From positions 1 to 34,408 of the forward strand of contig JAFDGZ010000035.1 in assembly GCA_019309045.1 (NCBI GenBank): a stretch of 34,408 bases of DNA, in the 5' to 3' direction. The DNA comes from Deltaproteobacteria bacterium. Lineage in GTDB: Bacteria > Desulfobacterota > Syntrophobacteria > BM002. The notes beneath the pieces were generated by a model. That model was not told the DNA's origin and searched no databases. It saw nothing but the letters and a program-made list of their open reading frames with translations. Position 1 is the stretch's first letter; every line of letters begins with the position of its first letter. The translations under genes were made by a program, and so were the position numbers. Positions 24,080-32,328 of this stretch are shown here, in pieces.

Positions 24080-26029
24080 CTAGGCCACCGCCGGGCTCTT
24101 TTCCCTGCCCCTTTCAGGCAGGGGAATTGTTTGCGGATCATGATAAGGCAACCCCAATTCCCTCCGTTTAACCTCAATGTGTCGACGAATCAGGCTGGCG
24201 GCCCGCTCGGCATCAGGTTCAATGGCAAAGGTAGCTCCCACCACATCCTCAAGACCTTCAGCCAGAAGCTGCACCACATTCTTGCTGCCGAAGATAGGGG
24301 GCTGCACCCCGAGTACAGTGTAGATTCCGCTGGCAACGGCATACGTTCCAATGGCAGCCGCCTTTTCCGAATACCACTCGGGCGCGGCCGCGGCCAATGG
24401 CAATTGGCTGATATCCACATCCAACTGATTGGCCAGGGCCGCTGCCAACACCAAAATGCGGGTATTGTCAACACAGGACCCCATATGCAGAACCGGAGGA
24501 ATACCCAAGGCCTTACAAATGCCGGCCAGTCCAGGACCAGCCATATCCGCCGCTTCGGGCCTCATCTGGCCGGCCTTGCCGTTGGCGACTGCGGCGCACC
24601 CTGTAACCACTACCAGGATATCGTTTTCAATGAGTCTGCGGCAGAGCTGCACATGGCCAAAGTCCTGCTTGATTTTTGGATTGTTGCAACCAACAACCCC
24701 CACCGCACCTCTGATCTTGCCATCCTTGATAGCAGCAAGCAGCGGTTCGGGGCTACCTCCCAGGGCTTCCACTATTGCCTCCACTGAAAAACCCGCCATC
24801 ATTGGTATTGGCTCCCCGGGAATGTATACTTTGTCTGCAACCCTTCCTGCATAGGCTTGCACAGCCCGACGGACGATCTCCTTGCCGATCTCTATACCGC
24901 GGTGCGGATCAAAGGTTATGTGAATGGCGCCCGGAAACTTGGCCTTGTCAAAGGTCGAGATCACTGCGGTGTGAAAGCATTTGGCAACATCGGTTACCGA
25001 AGGCATGATGCACTGGTAGTCAACAACCATAGCATCCAAAGCACCAGTCATTATAACCAGCTCCTGAATCAAATGATTGCCCGCCATAGGAATGCCGCGT
25101 CTCATCAGCAGTTCGTTGCCAGTACAACACAGCCCCACCAGGTTGATGCCCGCCGCTCCTTGCTCCTTTGCCAGATTCAGCAGCTCCGGATCCTGAGAAG
25201 CCTGCACTATCACGTCCGAGAGCACCGGGTTATGCCCGTGCAGGGCGATGTTCACTTCGTCAGCTTTCAGCACTCCCAGATTCATTTCTGAGCTCACTGG
25301 TTTGGGTGTGCCAAACATTACATCCGAAAGCTCCGTGGCAACCATGGAGCCGCCCCAGCCGTCGGACAGGCTCGTTCGCAGACAGTGAAGCAAGATGTTG
25401 ACGTAGTCGTTGTCTACGCCCATGTGTGTTCGGTGCAGCATCTCCACGTTCTCCCTATCGATGCCCCGAGGTAGGATGTCTAGCTTCTGCCAGACTGCCA
25501 GACGCTTGGCTGGGACGCGTTTGAGAAAACCCAGAGATCCTTTCCTGGTGCCATAATCTTCCATTATGGCCTCAGCCACCTCCAAAGCAACTTCCCTGGT
25601 AGAACGGTCCTCCAGCTCAACACCATAGTCCGCAGCAATAGCTTTCAGCTTTCCTTCGTCGGCGATTTGGTATCCTGTTGTCTCACCCGCTGCAGTGGCG
25701 TGAAACACCTCGAGGATATCGCGCCCGTGGTCCGAGTGAGCCGAAGCTCCAGCCGCAATAGCACGCCCCAGGTTGCGCGCCACAATTACGTCAGCGTCAG
25801 CTCCGCAGACGCCCTTCTGCGGGCCATCTCCGAAGGGGTCCACCCTGCAGGGTCCCATGGCACAGTTGCGGCAGCTCAGTCCCAGCGAGCAGTAGCCGCA
25901 CTGGGGCTCTTGCTTGGCCAGTCGATCCCACACGGTCTCGATGCCTTCCTCGCTGGCACGCCTCAACATGGCCTGACTGTCTTTGTGCACACTCATACGC
26001 TGAAAATCGACCGGGAAAATCGTTTTCAT
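24080..26029 (-). CDS. cooS: anaerobic Ni-CO dehydrogenase catalytic subunit
   Basis: Oxidises CO to CO2 at the Ni-Fe-S C-cluster; 649 residues, full length. N-terminal cysteines C44, C47, C53, C56, C61 and C75 supply the D and B clusters. C-cluster ligands are seen in ALHGHNPVLSDV (His), GLCCTGNELL, GVVGCNNPK, VTGCAAVANGKAG and HMGSCVDNTR. The start overlaps the cooF stop in an ATGA. No acetyl-CoA synthase genes are near, so it is a monofunctional CODH for energy, redox balance or detoxification, not visibly part of the Wood-Ljungdahl enzyme. No cooC nickel-insertion ATPase and no CooA-type CO sensor are in the window. Confidence 0.97.
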   Translation of the reverse strand: MKTIFPVDFQRMSVHKDSQAMLRRASEEGIETVWDRLAKQEPQCGYCSLGLSCRNCAMGPCRVDPFGDGPQKGVCGADADVIVARNLGRAIAAGASAHSDHGRDILEVFHATAAGETTGYQIADEGKLKAIAADYGVELEDRSTREVALEVAEAIMEDYGTRKGSLGFLKRVPAKRLAVWQKLDILPRGIDRENVEMLHRTHMGVDNDYVNILLHCLRTSLSDGWGGSMVATELSDVMFGTPKPVSSEMNLGVLKADEVNIALHGHNPVLSDVIVQASQDPELLNLAKEQGAAGINLVGLCCTGNELLMRRGIPMAGNHLIQELVIMTGALDAMVVDYQCIMPSVTDVAKCFHTAVISTFDKAKFPGAIHITFDPHRGIEIGKEIVRRAVQAYAGRVADKVYIPGEPIPMMAGFSVEAIVEALGGSPEPLLAAIKDGKIRGAVGVVGCNNPKIKQDFGHVQLCRRLIENDILVVVTGCAAVANGKAGQMRPEAADMAGPGLAGICKALGIPPVLHMGSCVDNTRILVLAAALANQLDVDISQLPLAAAAPEWYSEKAAAIGTYAVASGIYTVLGVQPPIFGSKNVVQLLAEGLEDVVGATFAIEPDAERAASLIRRHIEVKRRELGLPYHDPQTIPLPERGREKSPAVA

Positions 26030-26655
26030 CGCTCACCTCCCCCTTGCGTTGCTTCCTCTGCAGATGCACCCCAGGCTCGCCAGGCATGCACTGTCTCGGG
26101 TACCGCTGGAGCCTGGCCCTCCATCATGGTTGTGGCAGCAACAACTGCGTAGGACTCACGCAACCTTCCTGCTTTCAGGAGTTCGTTCAGCTCGCCAAAC
26201 ACCAGGGCCTCCGCCTTGCAGGCTTCCACACAGGCAGGGATATCGCCACGGCTGAGACGATCCACACAGCCGTCACACTTCACTGCCACCACCCGTTGGG
26301 GGCCTGTCTCTGCTACGGGATAGTAGGTCAGCACATCAAAAGGACACACCATAGCGCACATGGCGCAGGCAATACATTTTGTTGCTGTGATGAGCACCAG
26401 ATCATGATCCTGCTGCCGATGGATGGCGCCAGTAGGGCAAACCTGCTCACAGGGAGCCGGGTTGCAGTGACGACACTTGTTTGCAAATGAGGTATTGTAC
26501 GTGGGGCCGGGTTCTACGTGGATTCGCCGCCTGGGCAGAGGCTCTTCCCAGAGCGCCAGTGACACCTCTTTACTGGAAGAGTGTGCCACTGCACAGGCGA
26601 TTTCGCACTGGTGACAGCCAAGGCAACGTTCTGGATTGACGAATACAGTCTTCAT
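26026..26655 (-). CDS. cooF: 4Fe-4S ferredoxin-type electron transfer subunit (CooF-like)
   Basis: 209 residues with four cysteine groups for about four [4Fe-4S] clusters: CLGCHQCEIAC (11-21), CRHCNPAPCEQVC, CIACAMCAMVC and CDGCVDRL...PACVEAC. This is the CooF/HycB/DmsB-type ferredoxin plan. It would accept electrons from the coupled CooS and pass them to the FAD oxidoreductase. The last 30 residues are extra and Ala/Thr-rich. GAGGAGGGGG lies just before ATG 26655. The 132-base leader back to the MCE gene contains a GCCTGC/GCAGGC inverted repeat, but no CooA-like site was recognised. Confidence 0.93.
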   Translation of the reverse strand: MKTVFVNPERCLGCHQCEIACAVAHSSSKEVSLALWEEPLPRRRIHVEPGPTYNTSFANKCRHCNPAPCEQVCPTGAIHRQQDHDLVLITATKCIACAMCAMVCPFDVLTYYPVAETGPQRVVAVKCDGCVDRLSRGDIPACVEACKAEALVFGELNELLKAGRLRESYAVVAATTMMEGQAPAVPETVHAWRAWGASAEEATQGGGER

Positions 26656-26787
26656 TTCCCCCTCCTCACCTCAGTGCCCGGTGACGCCTGCGGCAGGCTG
26701 ATCTCCGGACAGGGAAAATGCCAAAGACAGAGACTATCCTCCAGGTGCGACCATCACCTCCCTTCTGAAGGGGTTCACTTGTGTTCA

Positions 26788-27459
26788 TCAAATCTGCCGT
26801 AATTCTTTCATCTGCACCTCTATGATCTCCACTTCTTTCGACCTTCCTTGCTGCCGCAAACGGTTCTGTAAATCCTTCCATATCTTTTCGAGCCTGGGCA
26901 GGATTTCCCGGCGAAAACGGCGTCTGGTCACCTCTCCAGCCCTTTTCAGCTCGGTCAACCATTGCTCGAGCTCTTGCTGAAACTGTCTGTACCACTCTTC
27001 CACAGGAATCGCCTGTATTTGTTGTTGCCAGTTGACAATTTCATCCATTAGCTGGCCCAGCAAAGAATTGAATTCATGTCTGCTTTGCTCCAGTTTCAAC
27101 GAAAATTCTGTACTTCCAGGAATTTCAGCACCTGCTGGCAAGGGTTCTCCGGCCTCCGCAAGCTGAATCATCTGCACGGCTTTCCTCCCTGGCCGCCCGG
27201 GATCGTATTGCAGCAAAAACCTGGATTGCTTGGTAATCTGAGCACGATAGTCTCTGTCAATGGCAACTGTTACCGCTATCGGGCCACGACCATAATCCTC
27301 TATTCGCCGTACCTCACCAATTTTCTGCCCATGCCACAGCACCGGATCAGCCACAGCCAGCCCATCGACGTAAGGGTACAGAATCCTCAAATGGTATTCC
27401 CCAGGACAGGCTATAAGGAATCCGCAGAGGAAGCACAACAAAATGCCTAGTCGATTCAT
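26788..27459 (-). CDS. MCE/MlaD-domain lipoprotein
   Basis: 223 residues. A lipoprotein signal ends in LIAC (Cys18). Residues 25-105 form one MCE (MlaD-like) domain: VDGLAVADPVLWHGQKIGEVRRIE, with the pattern VTVAIDRDYRAQITKQSRF. From about residue 115 onward there is a long Gln/Glu/Arg-rich helical, probably coiled-coil tail. MCE proteins shuttle phospholipids between membranes as part of Mla-type transporters, normally anchored in the inner membrane by a helix; here anchoring appears to be by lipid. No permease, ATPase or MlaC partner is adjacent, so its transporter must be elsewhere or it acts alone. ATG 27459 has a weak binding site. Confidence 0.75.
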   Translation of the reverse strand: MNRLGILLCFLCGFLIACPGEYHLRILYPYVDGLAVADPVLWHGQKIGEVRRIEDYGRGPIAVTVAIDRDYRAQITKQSRFLLQYDPGRPGRKAVQMIQLAEAGEPLPAGAEIPGSTEFSLKLEQSRHEFNSLLGQLMDEIVNWQQQIQAIPVEEWYRQFQQELEQWLTELKRAGEVTRRRFRREILPRLEKIWKDLQNRLRQQGRSKEVEIIEVQMKELRQI

Positions 27460-27820
27460 GGTTGCCGCCTTTTGGTTTCTCTGGAGCGTTTGTCGAAATG
27501 TGCAGACAAGCTATTATAGTACGATCATACACTGCCTTGCAGCAGTAATGAAACTTTTTTTCATTAGTTTACTCTTTTCTGGTAGCTGACCTGCGGGGCA
27601 TGGCTAGGCCGATACTTTTTGCCTGCATGTTTTACAGAATGGCGTTGCGGGAAGGAATGAGTGGCTGGACTGGCAAGATGAGCTCTTCGAGCCGTCACCC
27701 TGGATCGAAATCAAAGCATGATCAGATAGCTCTTGGCGGGATGTCAATTGACAAAGCTGATGCGGCGGCTCCATTACAGTGCCGCTGTCACGTGGAGGCG
27801 ACGATTGCCTGAGAGTCTGA
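27460..27820. other. 361-bp gap, no gene supported
   Basis: No convincing frame. A small stem AATGAAA/TTTCATT (27547-27553 with 27559-27565) embedded in a T-run lies upstream of the MCE gene; on the plus strand it is followed by AGTTT and could act as a weak terminator, although no plus-strand gene precedes it. Confidence 0.3.
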
Positions 27821-28003
27821 CTAGAGATGCTGAAATTTATTCATTCTCTCCAGCTTGCGCTGTTCCAGAGAATATCTCAAAAAGCGGCGCTCTGCTTCTC
27901 GATGCTTCTCTTTTTCGGCACTGTCAGTTCCACTTTTTGAAGGTTGAAAGACAAAACGCCAGAACAGCCGAAGCCTTGACTGTCTCCTGTCGATTTCCAC
28001 CAT
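27821..28003 (-). CDS. small basic helical protein (60 aa)
   Basis: ATG at 28003 with AGGGGA six bases upstream, 42 bases after the stop of the nuclease-family gene on the same strand. Highly charged (Arg, Lys, Glu) and likely helical: RRQSRLRLFWRFVFQ, then EKEKHREAERRFLRYSLEQRKLERM. No family recognised. The binding site and operon-like position support translation; its function is unknown. Confidence 0.45.
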   Translation of the reverse strand: MVEIDRRQSRLRLFWRFVFQPSKSGTDSAEKEKHREAERRFLRYSLEQRKLERMNKFQHL

Positions 28004-28045
28004 TTTCTTCCCCTGCAAGGATGATTAGATGGGGCTGGCCTCAAT

Positions 28046-28543
28046 TCACATTTTATACTTGCCAAAATCTTCTGGTGACATATTTTCTAGTATTTCTGTC
28101 CATTTATCTGCATGCCTGTCTTCAATTGCCGCTTCGGCAGCCCGTCTTCCTCTCTCCAGTTTTTCAAACACTCGCTCGTTTACATAAATGGGAGCATTAG
28201 TGCGCAAGGCTAGAGCCAGGGCATCACTCGGGCGTGAATCTACCCGCGTTCTTTTGCCGTTCACACTGAGGTAAATCCAGGCGTAAAAGGTCCTGTCCCG
28301 AAGATCGCAGACCTCTACTCCAATGACACGGATGCCAAACTTGATGGTGAGATTCTTGAGCAAATCATGGGTCATGGGGCGGGTGAATCTTATACCTTCT
28401 AATTCTGTAGCAATTGCGGTGGCCTCGGCAATGCCGATACTCATGTGCAAAAATGTTTCAGTCTCTGGATCCTTGAGCACAACTATGGGCGTCTTGGTCT
28501 CTGGATCCAAGGTGAGAACACTGATCTTCATTCTCCTTAGCAT
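28046..28543 (-). CDS. bifunctional nuclease family protein (DUF151/BFN)
   Basis: 165 residues. The BFN domain covers about residues 5-135, with VVLKDPETETFLHMSIGIAEATAIATELEG, TRPMTHDLL and the hallmark SRPSDALALALRTNAPIYV near residues 106-124. Plant and bacterial members have been reported to cut RNA and DNA, but activity here is unproven. The C-terminal 30 residues are a charged tail. ATG 28543 has AGGGAG five bases upstream; an ATG four codons later has AAGGAG too close to be used. Confidence 0.9.
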   Translation of the reverse strand: MLRRMKISVLTLDPETKTPIVVLKDPETETFLHMSIGIAEATAIATELEGIRFTRPMTHDLLKNLTIKFGIRVIGVEVCDLRDRTFYAWIYLSVNGKRTRVDSRPSDALALALRTNAPIYVNERVFEKLERGRRAAEAAIEDRHADKWTEILENMSPEDFGKYKM

Positions 28544-29231
28544 GGTGTCTCCCTTTTCTCTGATCACTTCTCTTGCACACTGCCCCCCTGAGTCTGGCCC
28601 AAAGCAGAGTACAGAAAATACTCCTGCCATCTAGCCGCTGCCTAATGTCCCTGGATAGTTCGAAACAATGGCCGAAAAACTGGCCAAATTACCCAACAAC
28701 TTCCTTTCAGAGTTTGAAAAATGTGTGCCAGCTGATCGAAAAACGTAATTATGGTATATAATCAATAGGTTATAATATAAAAGGTTAGTTTAACTGGACA
28801 ACACTTGGGTAATTCAGCGGAAGATTTAGGAAATCAATTACCACCATTGAGTACTGAACAACACACTTCTCAGCCTCGTGAAACAGCTCTTGAAAGGCTC
28901 TTACTCGTCGGAGTGAACGGCTGTTTTGCTGCTTTCCATCTTGACTGAGGAAAATTGCTGCTTACTGTTTAGGTAGTATTGCTTTTACATGGAACACCAA
29001 TACAACCTCCTTGTAAGAGATGATACCAGCGGCCCTTCAGGTTACTGGCCCTGACCTGGGGCCTTTTTCAATATCGACAGCAAGACTTTCACCTTCAGTC
29101 CCTGGAATTGCAATTTCTGGAAAGACGCTTCTTCGGCTTGAAAAAATGCTCGGCTGCAAGAACATCATGAGATACAATCCACCCACCTGGTGACCTCTTT
29201 TAACATGCTGCCAGTATTACAGACTGGTTCA
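28544..29231. other. 688-bp gap with AT-rich promoter-like block and terminator-like hairpin
   Basis: No protein gene is supported; a 26-codon frame from 28668 (MAEKLAKLPNNF) lacks a good binding site. TATAAT-like boxes lie at about 28755-28776, an inverted repeat AAACAGC/GCTGTTT near 28880-28925, and a terminator-like hairpin at 29047-29068. A short plus-strand RNA between them is possible. Confidence 0.3.
29047..29068 (+). terminator. possible intrinsic terminator
   Basis: GGCCC (29047-29051) pairs with GGGCC (29059-29063), seven-base loop, followed directly by TTTTT (29064-29068). No annotated plus-strand gene precedes it, which suggests an unannotated transcript upstream. The stem is short. 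Confidence 0.4.
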
Positions 29232-29464
29232 TGGCAAAATGAAATGCACCCCTCTCACTGCAGGTTTGCTAGTGGCAGGCTGAACGCTGAGCCTGCGGCC
29301 AATGTTACAGTGGTGCCATGGGGTAAATGCTTCTCGAAATATTGATAGCAACACAGGGCAACGCAGGCTGAAGCCTTCGGCTACCAACTCGTTGCCGTGC
29401 CTCCAGGCCTCTGCCATGCCTTGTTAACCGATATTGGTTGTCAGGGTGCACTTTCATTTTGCCA
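29232..29464. mobile_element. miniature inverted-repeat element (MITE-like), copy 2
   Basis: A 233-bp diverged copy of the element at 2331-2552. The left end lacks one base (TGGCAAAATGAAATGCACC at 29232-29250) while the right end (29445-29464) is identical to that of copy 1. Flanks GTTCA (29227-29231) and TGAAC (29465-29469) again continue the inverted symmetry, but with different bases from copy 1. It ends 18 bases before the ribosome binding site of the damaged flavoprotein gene. Confidence 0.8.
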
Positions 29465-29496
29465 TGAACTCAGACTTGCTACAGGAGGAACAGCAG

Positions 29497-30196
29497 ATAA
29501 AGATCCTGGGAATTTCTGGCAGCCCGTGAAAGAAATATACCTCCGGCGCCTACAAGCTGGTAAGAACTGTTCTGGAAGCTACGGGAGTTGATTACCAGCT
29601 GATATCTTTGCGGAAAAAAATATAGCTGGCTGTATCACCCGCCTTGGCTCCGTCAAAGACAATGTCTGTAAAGTGGAAGATGACCTGCAACCCTTGCGAG
29701 AGAAAATCGTCGCTGCCGATGCCTATGTGCTCGGCGCCCCCAATTACTGCTCGGGCCTCAATGCTCACACGCACGCCTTCTTGGAGCGGTGGTTTCAGTT
29801 TCGTCATCAGGAAGGGAATCTCTTGTGGGGAAAACTTGGAGTTGCTGTTGGGGTTGGAGGGATGCTGGAGACTACCCCGCCGATGAAACAGAAAAATTCT
29901 TTCTCTACAACTTTATCAAAATAGTGGCCAAGGTCTCAGGGCAGGGCGCCGCCTCCTGTTTTTCATGTGGATACGGAGAAAGTTGTAAAGTAGGCGTCCC
30001 TTACTTTCTCTATAGTGAAGGAGTAAAAATCACAGAGGACATTATTCCAGACCTTGCCAAACAGCCGCAAGTAATCAGGGCCGCACAGGAGGCTGGCAAG
30101 CTTTTAGGGGAGCATCTGCGCCATGGCCACGACCGCGGACAGGTCACTGAGAAAATGCAAGCCATTACGATGGCAAAGTTGAAAGAGAGCGCTTAA
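29497..30196 (+). pseudogene. degraded NADPH-dependent FMN reductase/flavodoxin-fold protein
   Basis: Joined frames give a flavodoxin-fold reductase of about 230 residues: KILGISGSP phosphate loop, ADAYVLGAPNYCSGLN flavin-site block, a ferredoxin-like FSCGYGESCKVG, and a C-terminal helix. There are four lesions. The expected start at 29497-29499 is ATA eight bases after AGGAGG (29483-29488). TGA at 29527-29529 replaces the usual Arg after GSP. One base is missing in the A7 run at 29614-29620. One G is missing near 29859-29861. An in-frame ATG at 29464 lies at the edge of the inserted element, but it reads only to the TGA. The gene is therefore almost certainly non-functional. Homopolymer errors could explain the two frameshifts but not the ATA or TGA. 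Confidence 0.75.
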
Positions 30197-30438
30197 TTCG
30201 TCTACATCTTATTGGAACGAGCCAACTGCAAAGTCAGCAGACTGATCCTGAATCAGCAAAGCCGACCAAGAGGTGGCTCTGTCGCTGCGATTATGCGATG
30301 CGGCTACGCTTCGCCAATGTCTGGTGCCAATGATGTTCGCACCAAAAGGAAAGTGACTATCGTCCACCTTTTCCCGAACAGTTTTTGACCGCAAAGCCTA
30401 CCCGATATCTTGCGCTCGACAACGTGCCCGCAAATGGC

Positions 30439-31152
30439 TCAGGCCCCTTTTGTAAAGAATTCTTTCTCATACTTGATGTTTGCCTCATCGAAGGCAGCAT
30501 AAATGGAGGCAAGGCGATTATTCGCTAAAGTCAAAGCCGGCTGCTGCTCTTTTTTTTCGTTCTTCATCGTATAACATGACAAGCACCTGTGACAAATGTG
30601 TTTCTTGCCTAAATAGGTAACGGTAAAGTTTGCTGCCAAAAACACACGTTTTTCTTCATTATGCGCAAAATTTTCAACTGCCGGCAGATACTCTAGCGAA
30701 ACATCAATGGTAATATCGTTTCCTTCCTTAGCGATATTAATATAATCGTCAATAATCAGGGTGGAAACAAAATCATCTTCCTGATCCTTGAATTTTACTA
30801 ACATATCTTCTAAAGTAAATAAGTTTTTTGTAACTTTAATACCACTTTTTTCCAATGCAACATAATCTCTCTGCAGATAGCGATTTGCGATCATAACTGC
30901 CTGGGAAACATGAGGACATAAATTGTGAGGGCAGCCACGTGAGTAACATTTTCTAAAAGAGTATTCCTCTGCATCAACAGTACCATAAAAGCGGCAGAAG
31001 AAGAGAAAGGCCTCAAATGGATGTTTCTCATGTATAAATTCCACTTCGTTAATTTCAAATGAAGTATTAACCTTAATTTCACTGCCTCTTTCCCGCAGCA
31101 TAACAAGATCCATGACACTTATGGGCGGCTTATGAATGATAAAATCGTTCAT
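30439..31152 (-). CDS. AT-rich Cys-rich hypothetical protein (237 aa)
   Basis: ATG 31152 with a near-perfect AAAGGAGGT seven bases upstream. Soluble, no signal. Two cysteine groups: CX4CX4CPH (Cys69, 74, 79, His81) and CX2CX2C (Cys187, 190, 193), with Cys53 and several His nearby. This suggests an Fe-S or zinc site formed by distant parts of the chain. Between them lies a beta/alpha region with no recognised motif. Base composition is more AT-rich than its neighbours, hinting at transfer. No family recognised; neighbours (pseudogene, empty DNA) give no hint. Confidence 0.75.
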   Translation of the reverse strand: MNDFIIHKPPISVMDLVMLRERGSEIKVNTSFEINEVEFIHEKHPFEAFLFFCRFYGTVDAEEYSFRKCYSRGCPHNLCPHVSQAVMIANRYLQRDYVALEKSGIKVTKNLFTLEDMLVKFKDQEDDFVSTLIIDDYINIAKEGNDITIDVSLEYLPAVENFAHNEEKRVFLAANFTVTYLGKKHICHRCLSCYTMKNEKKEQQPALTLANNRLASIYAAFDEANIKYEKEFFTKGA

Positions 31153-31669
31153 TCTAATACCTCCTTTCAATAACAATAGAATTATCCACAAAGGCGCAGG
31201 CCTTGCGGCCCTTGCTGCTTTACTCCTGCAATTACCAAATACAGCGGCAGGCAGAAAGTTCTCAGCCACCCATCTTGGCAATGACGTACTTGTCAGAGAC
31301 ACCAGGCTTACGGTGTCCGTTTGCGGATAACCACAAGGGCATTGCCACCCGCAGGCATGCTCCAGGTGAGGCAGCGTAATATTGCCCACACCCCCCTATG
31401 ATCATTATCTAAACACCACACCTGCTTTGAAGAGCAAAGAGGATGCCATATGGGCACTGCGTGCAAAGCATAAGACCAATATGTTGAAATCGTTATTGAA
31501 TGGAATATTTCTCCAGCCAATTAATTGTTTACTTGAAGCACTTTACGTTAACAAGTGTTCATTGTTGTTAAGGCTTAGCCAGAATACTTCTTGAATCCCA
31601 CCTGAGAGTGACTCATCCCCCAGATATGACTGTTCTTCTCTTTTTGAGTTTTCAGGCCCCACCTTTCGC

Positions 31670-31942
31670 TCAGGAAGCACGACTGCCTGGCAGCAAAGCC
31701 TGAACCTGATCGTTCTCCAGTAGTTCTCCAATAGACCTTTCTGAGATAACCTCTGCACGAACAGCACTGGCAGCGGTGGTGAGCTGCAGCTTCTGGCCAG
31801 ATACTGAATTGGTTCAAGTGCCTCTGTAGCGCAACACTGTATCAAGAAGTATATCTGCTTCTTCGACGTTAGTACTATTGCCTATAGCGACTTTCGATGT
31901 GAGCTGCTGAAGAGAGTCTAGAATAATTATGGTGAGGAAATC
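31670..31942 (-). pseudogene. possible gene remnant with internal stop
   Basis: One minus-strand frame reads as protein-like sequence across a single internal TGA (31814-31816): a hydrophobic strand FLTIIILDSLQQL, then VAIGNSTNVEEADILLDTVLRYRG, and after the stop LTTAASAVRAEVISERSIGELLENDQVQALL. No start codon opens it, because a TGA precedes it at 31943-31945. The composition suggests a decayed 3' part of a gene, family unknown. Chance cannot be excluded. Confidence 0.3.
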
Positions 31943-31951
31943 TCAGCTGTG

Positions 31952-31965
31952 TTATTCTAGAATAA
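31952..31965. promoter_or_regulatory. palindrome, possible operator
   Basis: TTATTCTAGAATAA is a perfect 14-bp palindrome. A further half site CTAGAATAA lies at 31918-31926. It is about 360 bases upstream of the cytochrome ATG and could bind a dimeric regulator; no regulator is identified. Confidence 0.3.
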
Positions 31966-32328
31966 AGCGGTCAAGAGTAAAACCACTTACGGGATTGAAT
32001 CAGCAAGGTTCTGTTTCGAGAGTAGACTTGTGATCAAAAGTATCTCAATTACGCCGGAATTTCCTCACGCAACTGACAACCTTTTTTGCAAGGGTGCGGA
32101 AGATCGCCCAAACTTGCCTACAGCCTTGACTGCGATCACCTCATTGCTTGCTCTTATATCAGGAAAGACAAGAGACCAGCTGCCTGGCCGGGCATGGTGG
32201 CCCACTTCTTTGGGTAATCGGTGTCCTCTCTGGCCGGTCATGCTGCAGCCGTGTCTGCTGACAGAGAAATGTGAAAGTAGCTAGAGCTAATTAGTCCTGA
32301 GATTGTTGGCTGAGAGGAGGGATTCACC

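Larger units (their letters stand above)
31153..32328. other. 1.2-kb gap with gene remnant and palindrome
   Basis: No intact gene is supported. It holds a possible decayed frame (31670-31942), a 14-bp palindrome (31952-31965), a GACACC/GGTGTC stem (31298-31317) and the GAGGAGGG binding site of the cytochrome gene at its right end. Confidence 0.4.

Noticed and set aside
29527-29529. TGA read as selenocysteine in the flavoprotein
   Set aside because: The position normally holds Arg after the GSP loop, no SECIS-like hairpin was evident, and the gene has other lesions.
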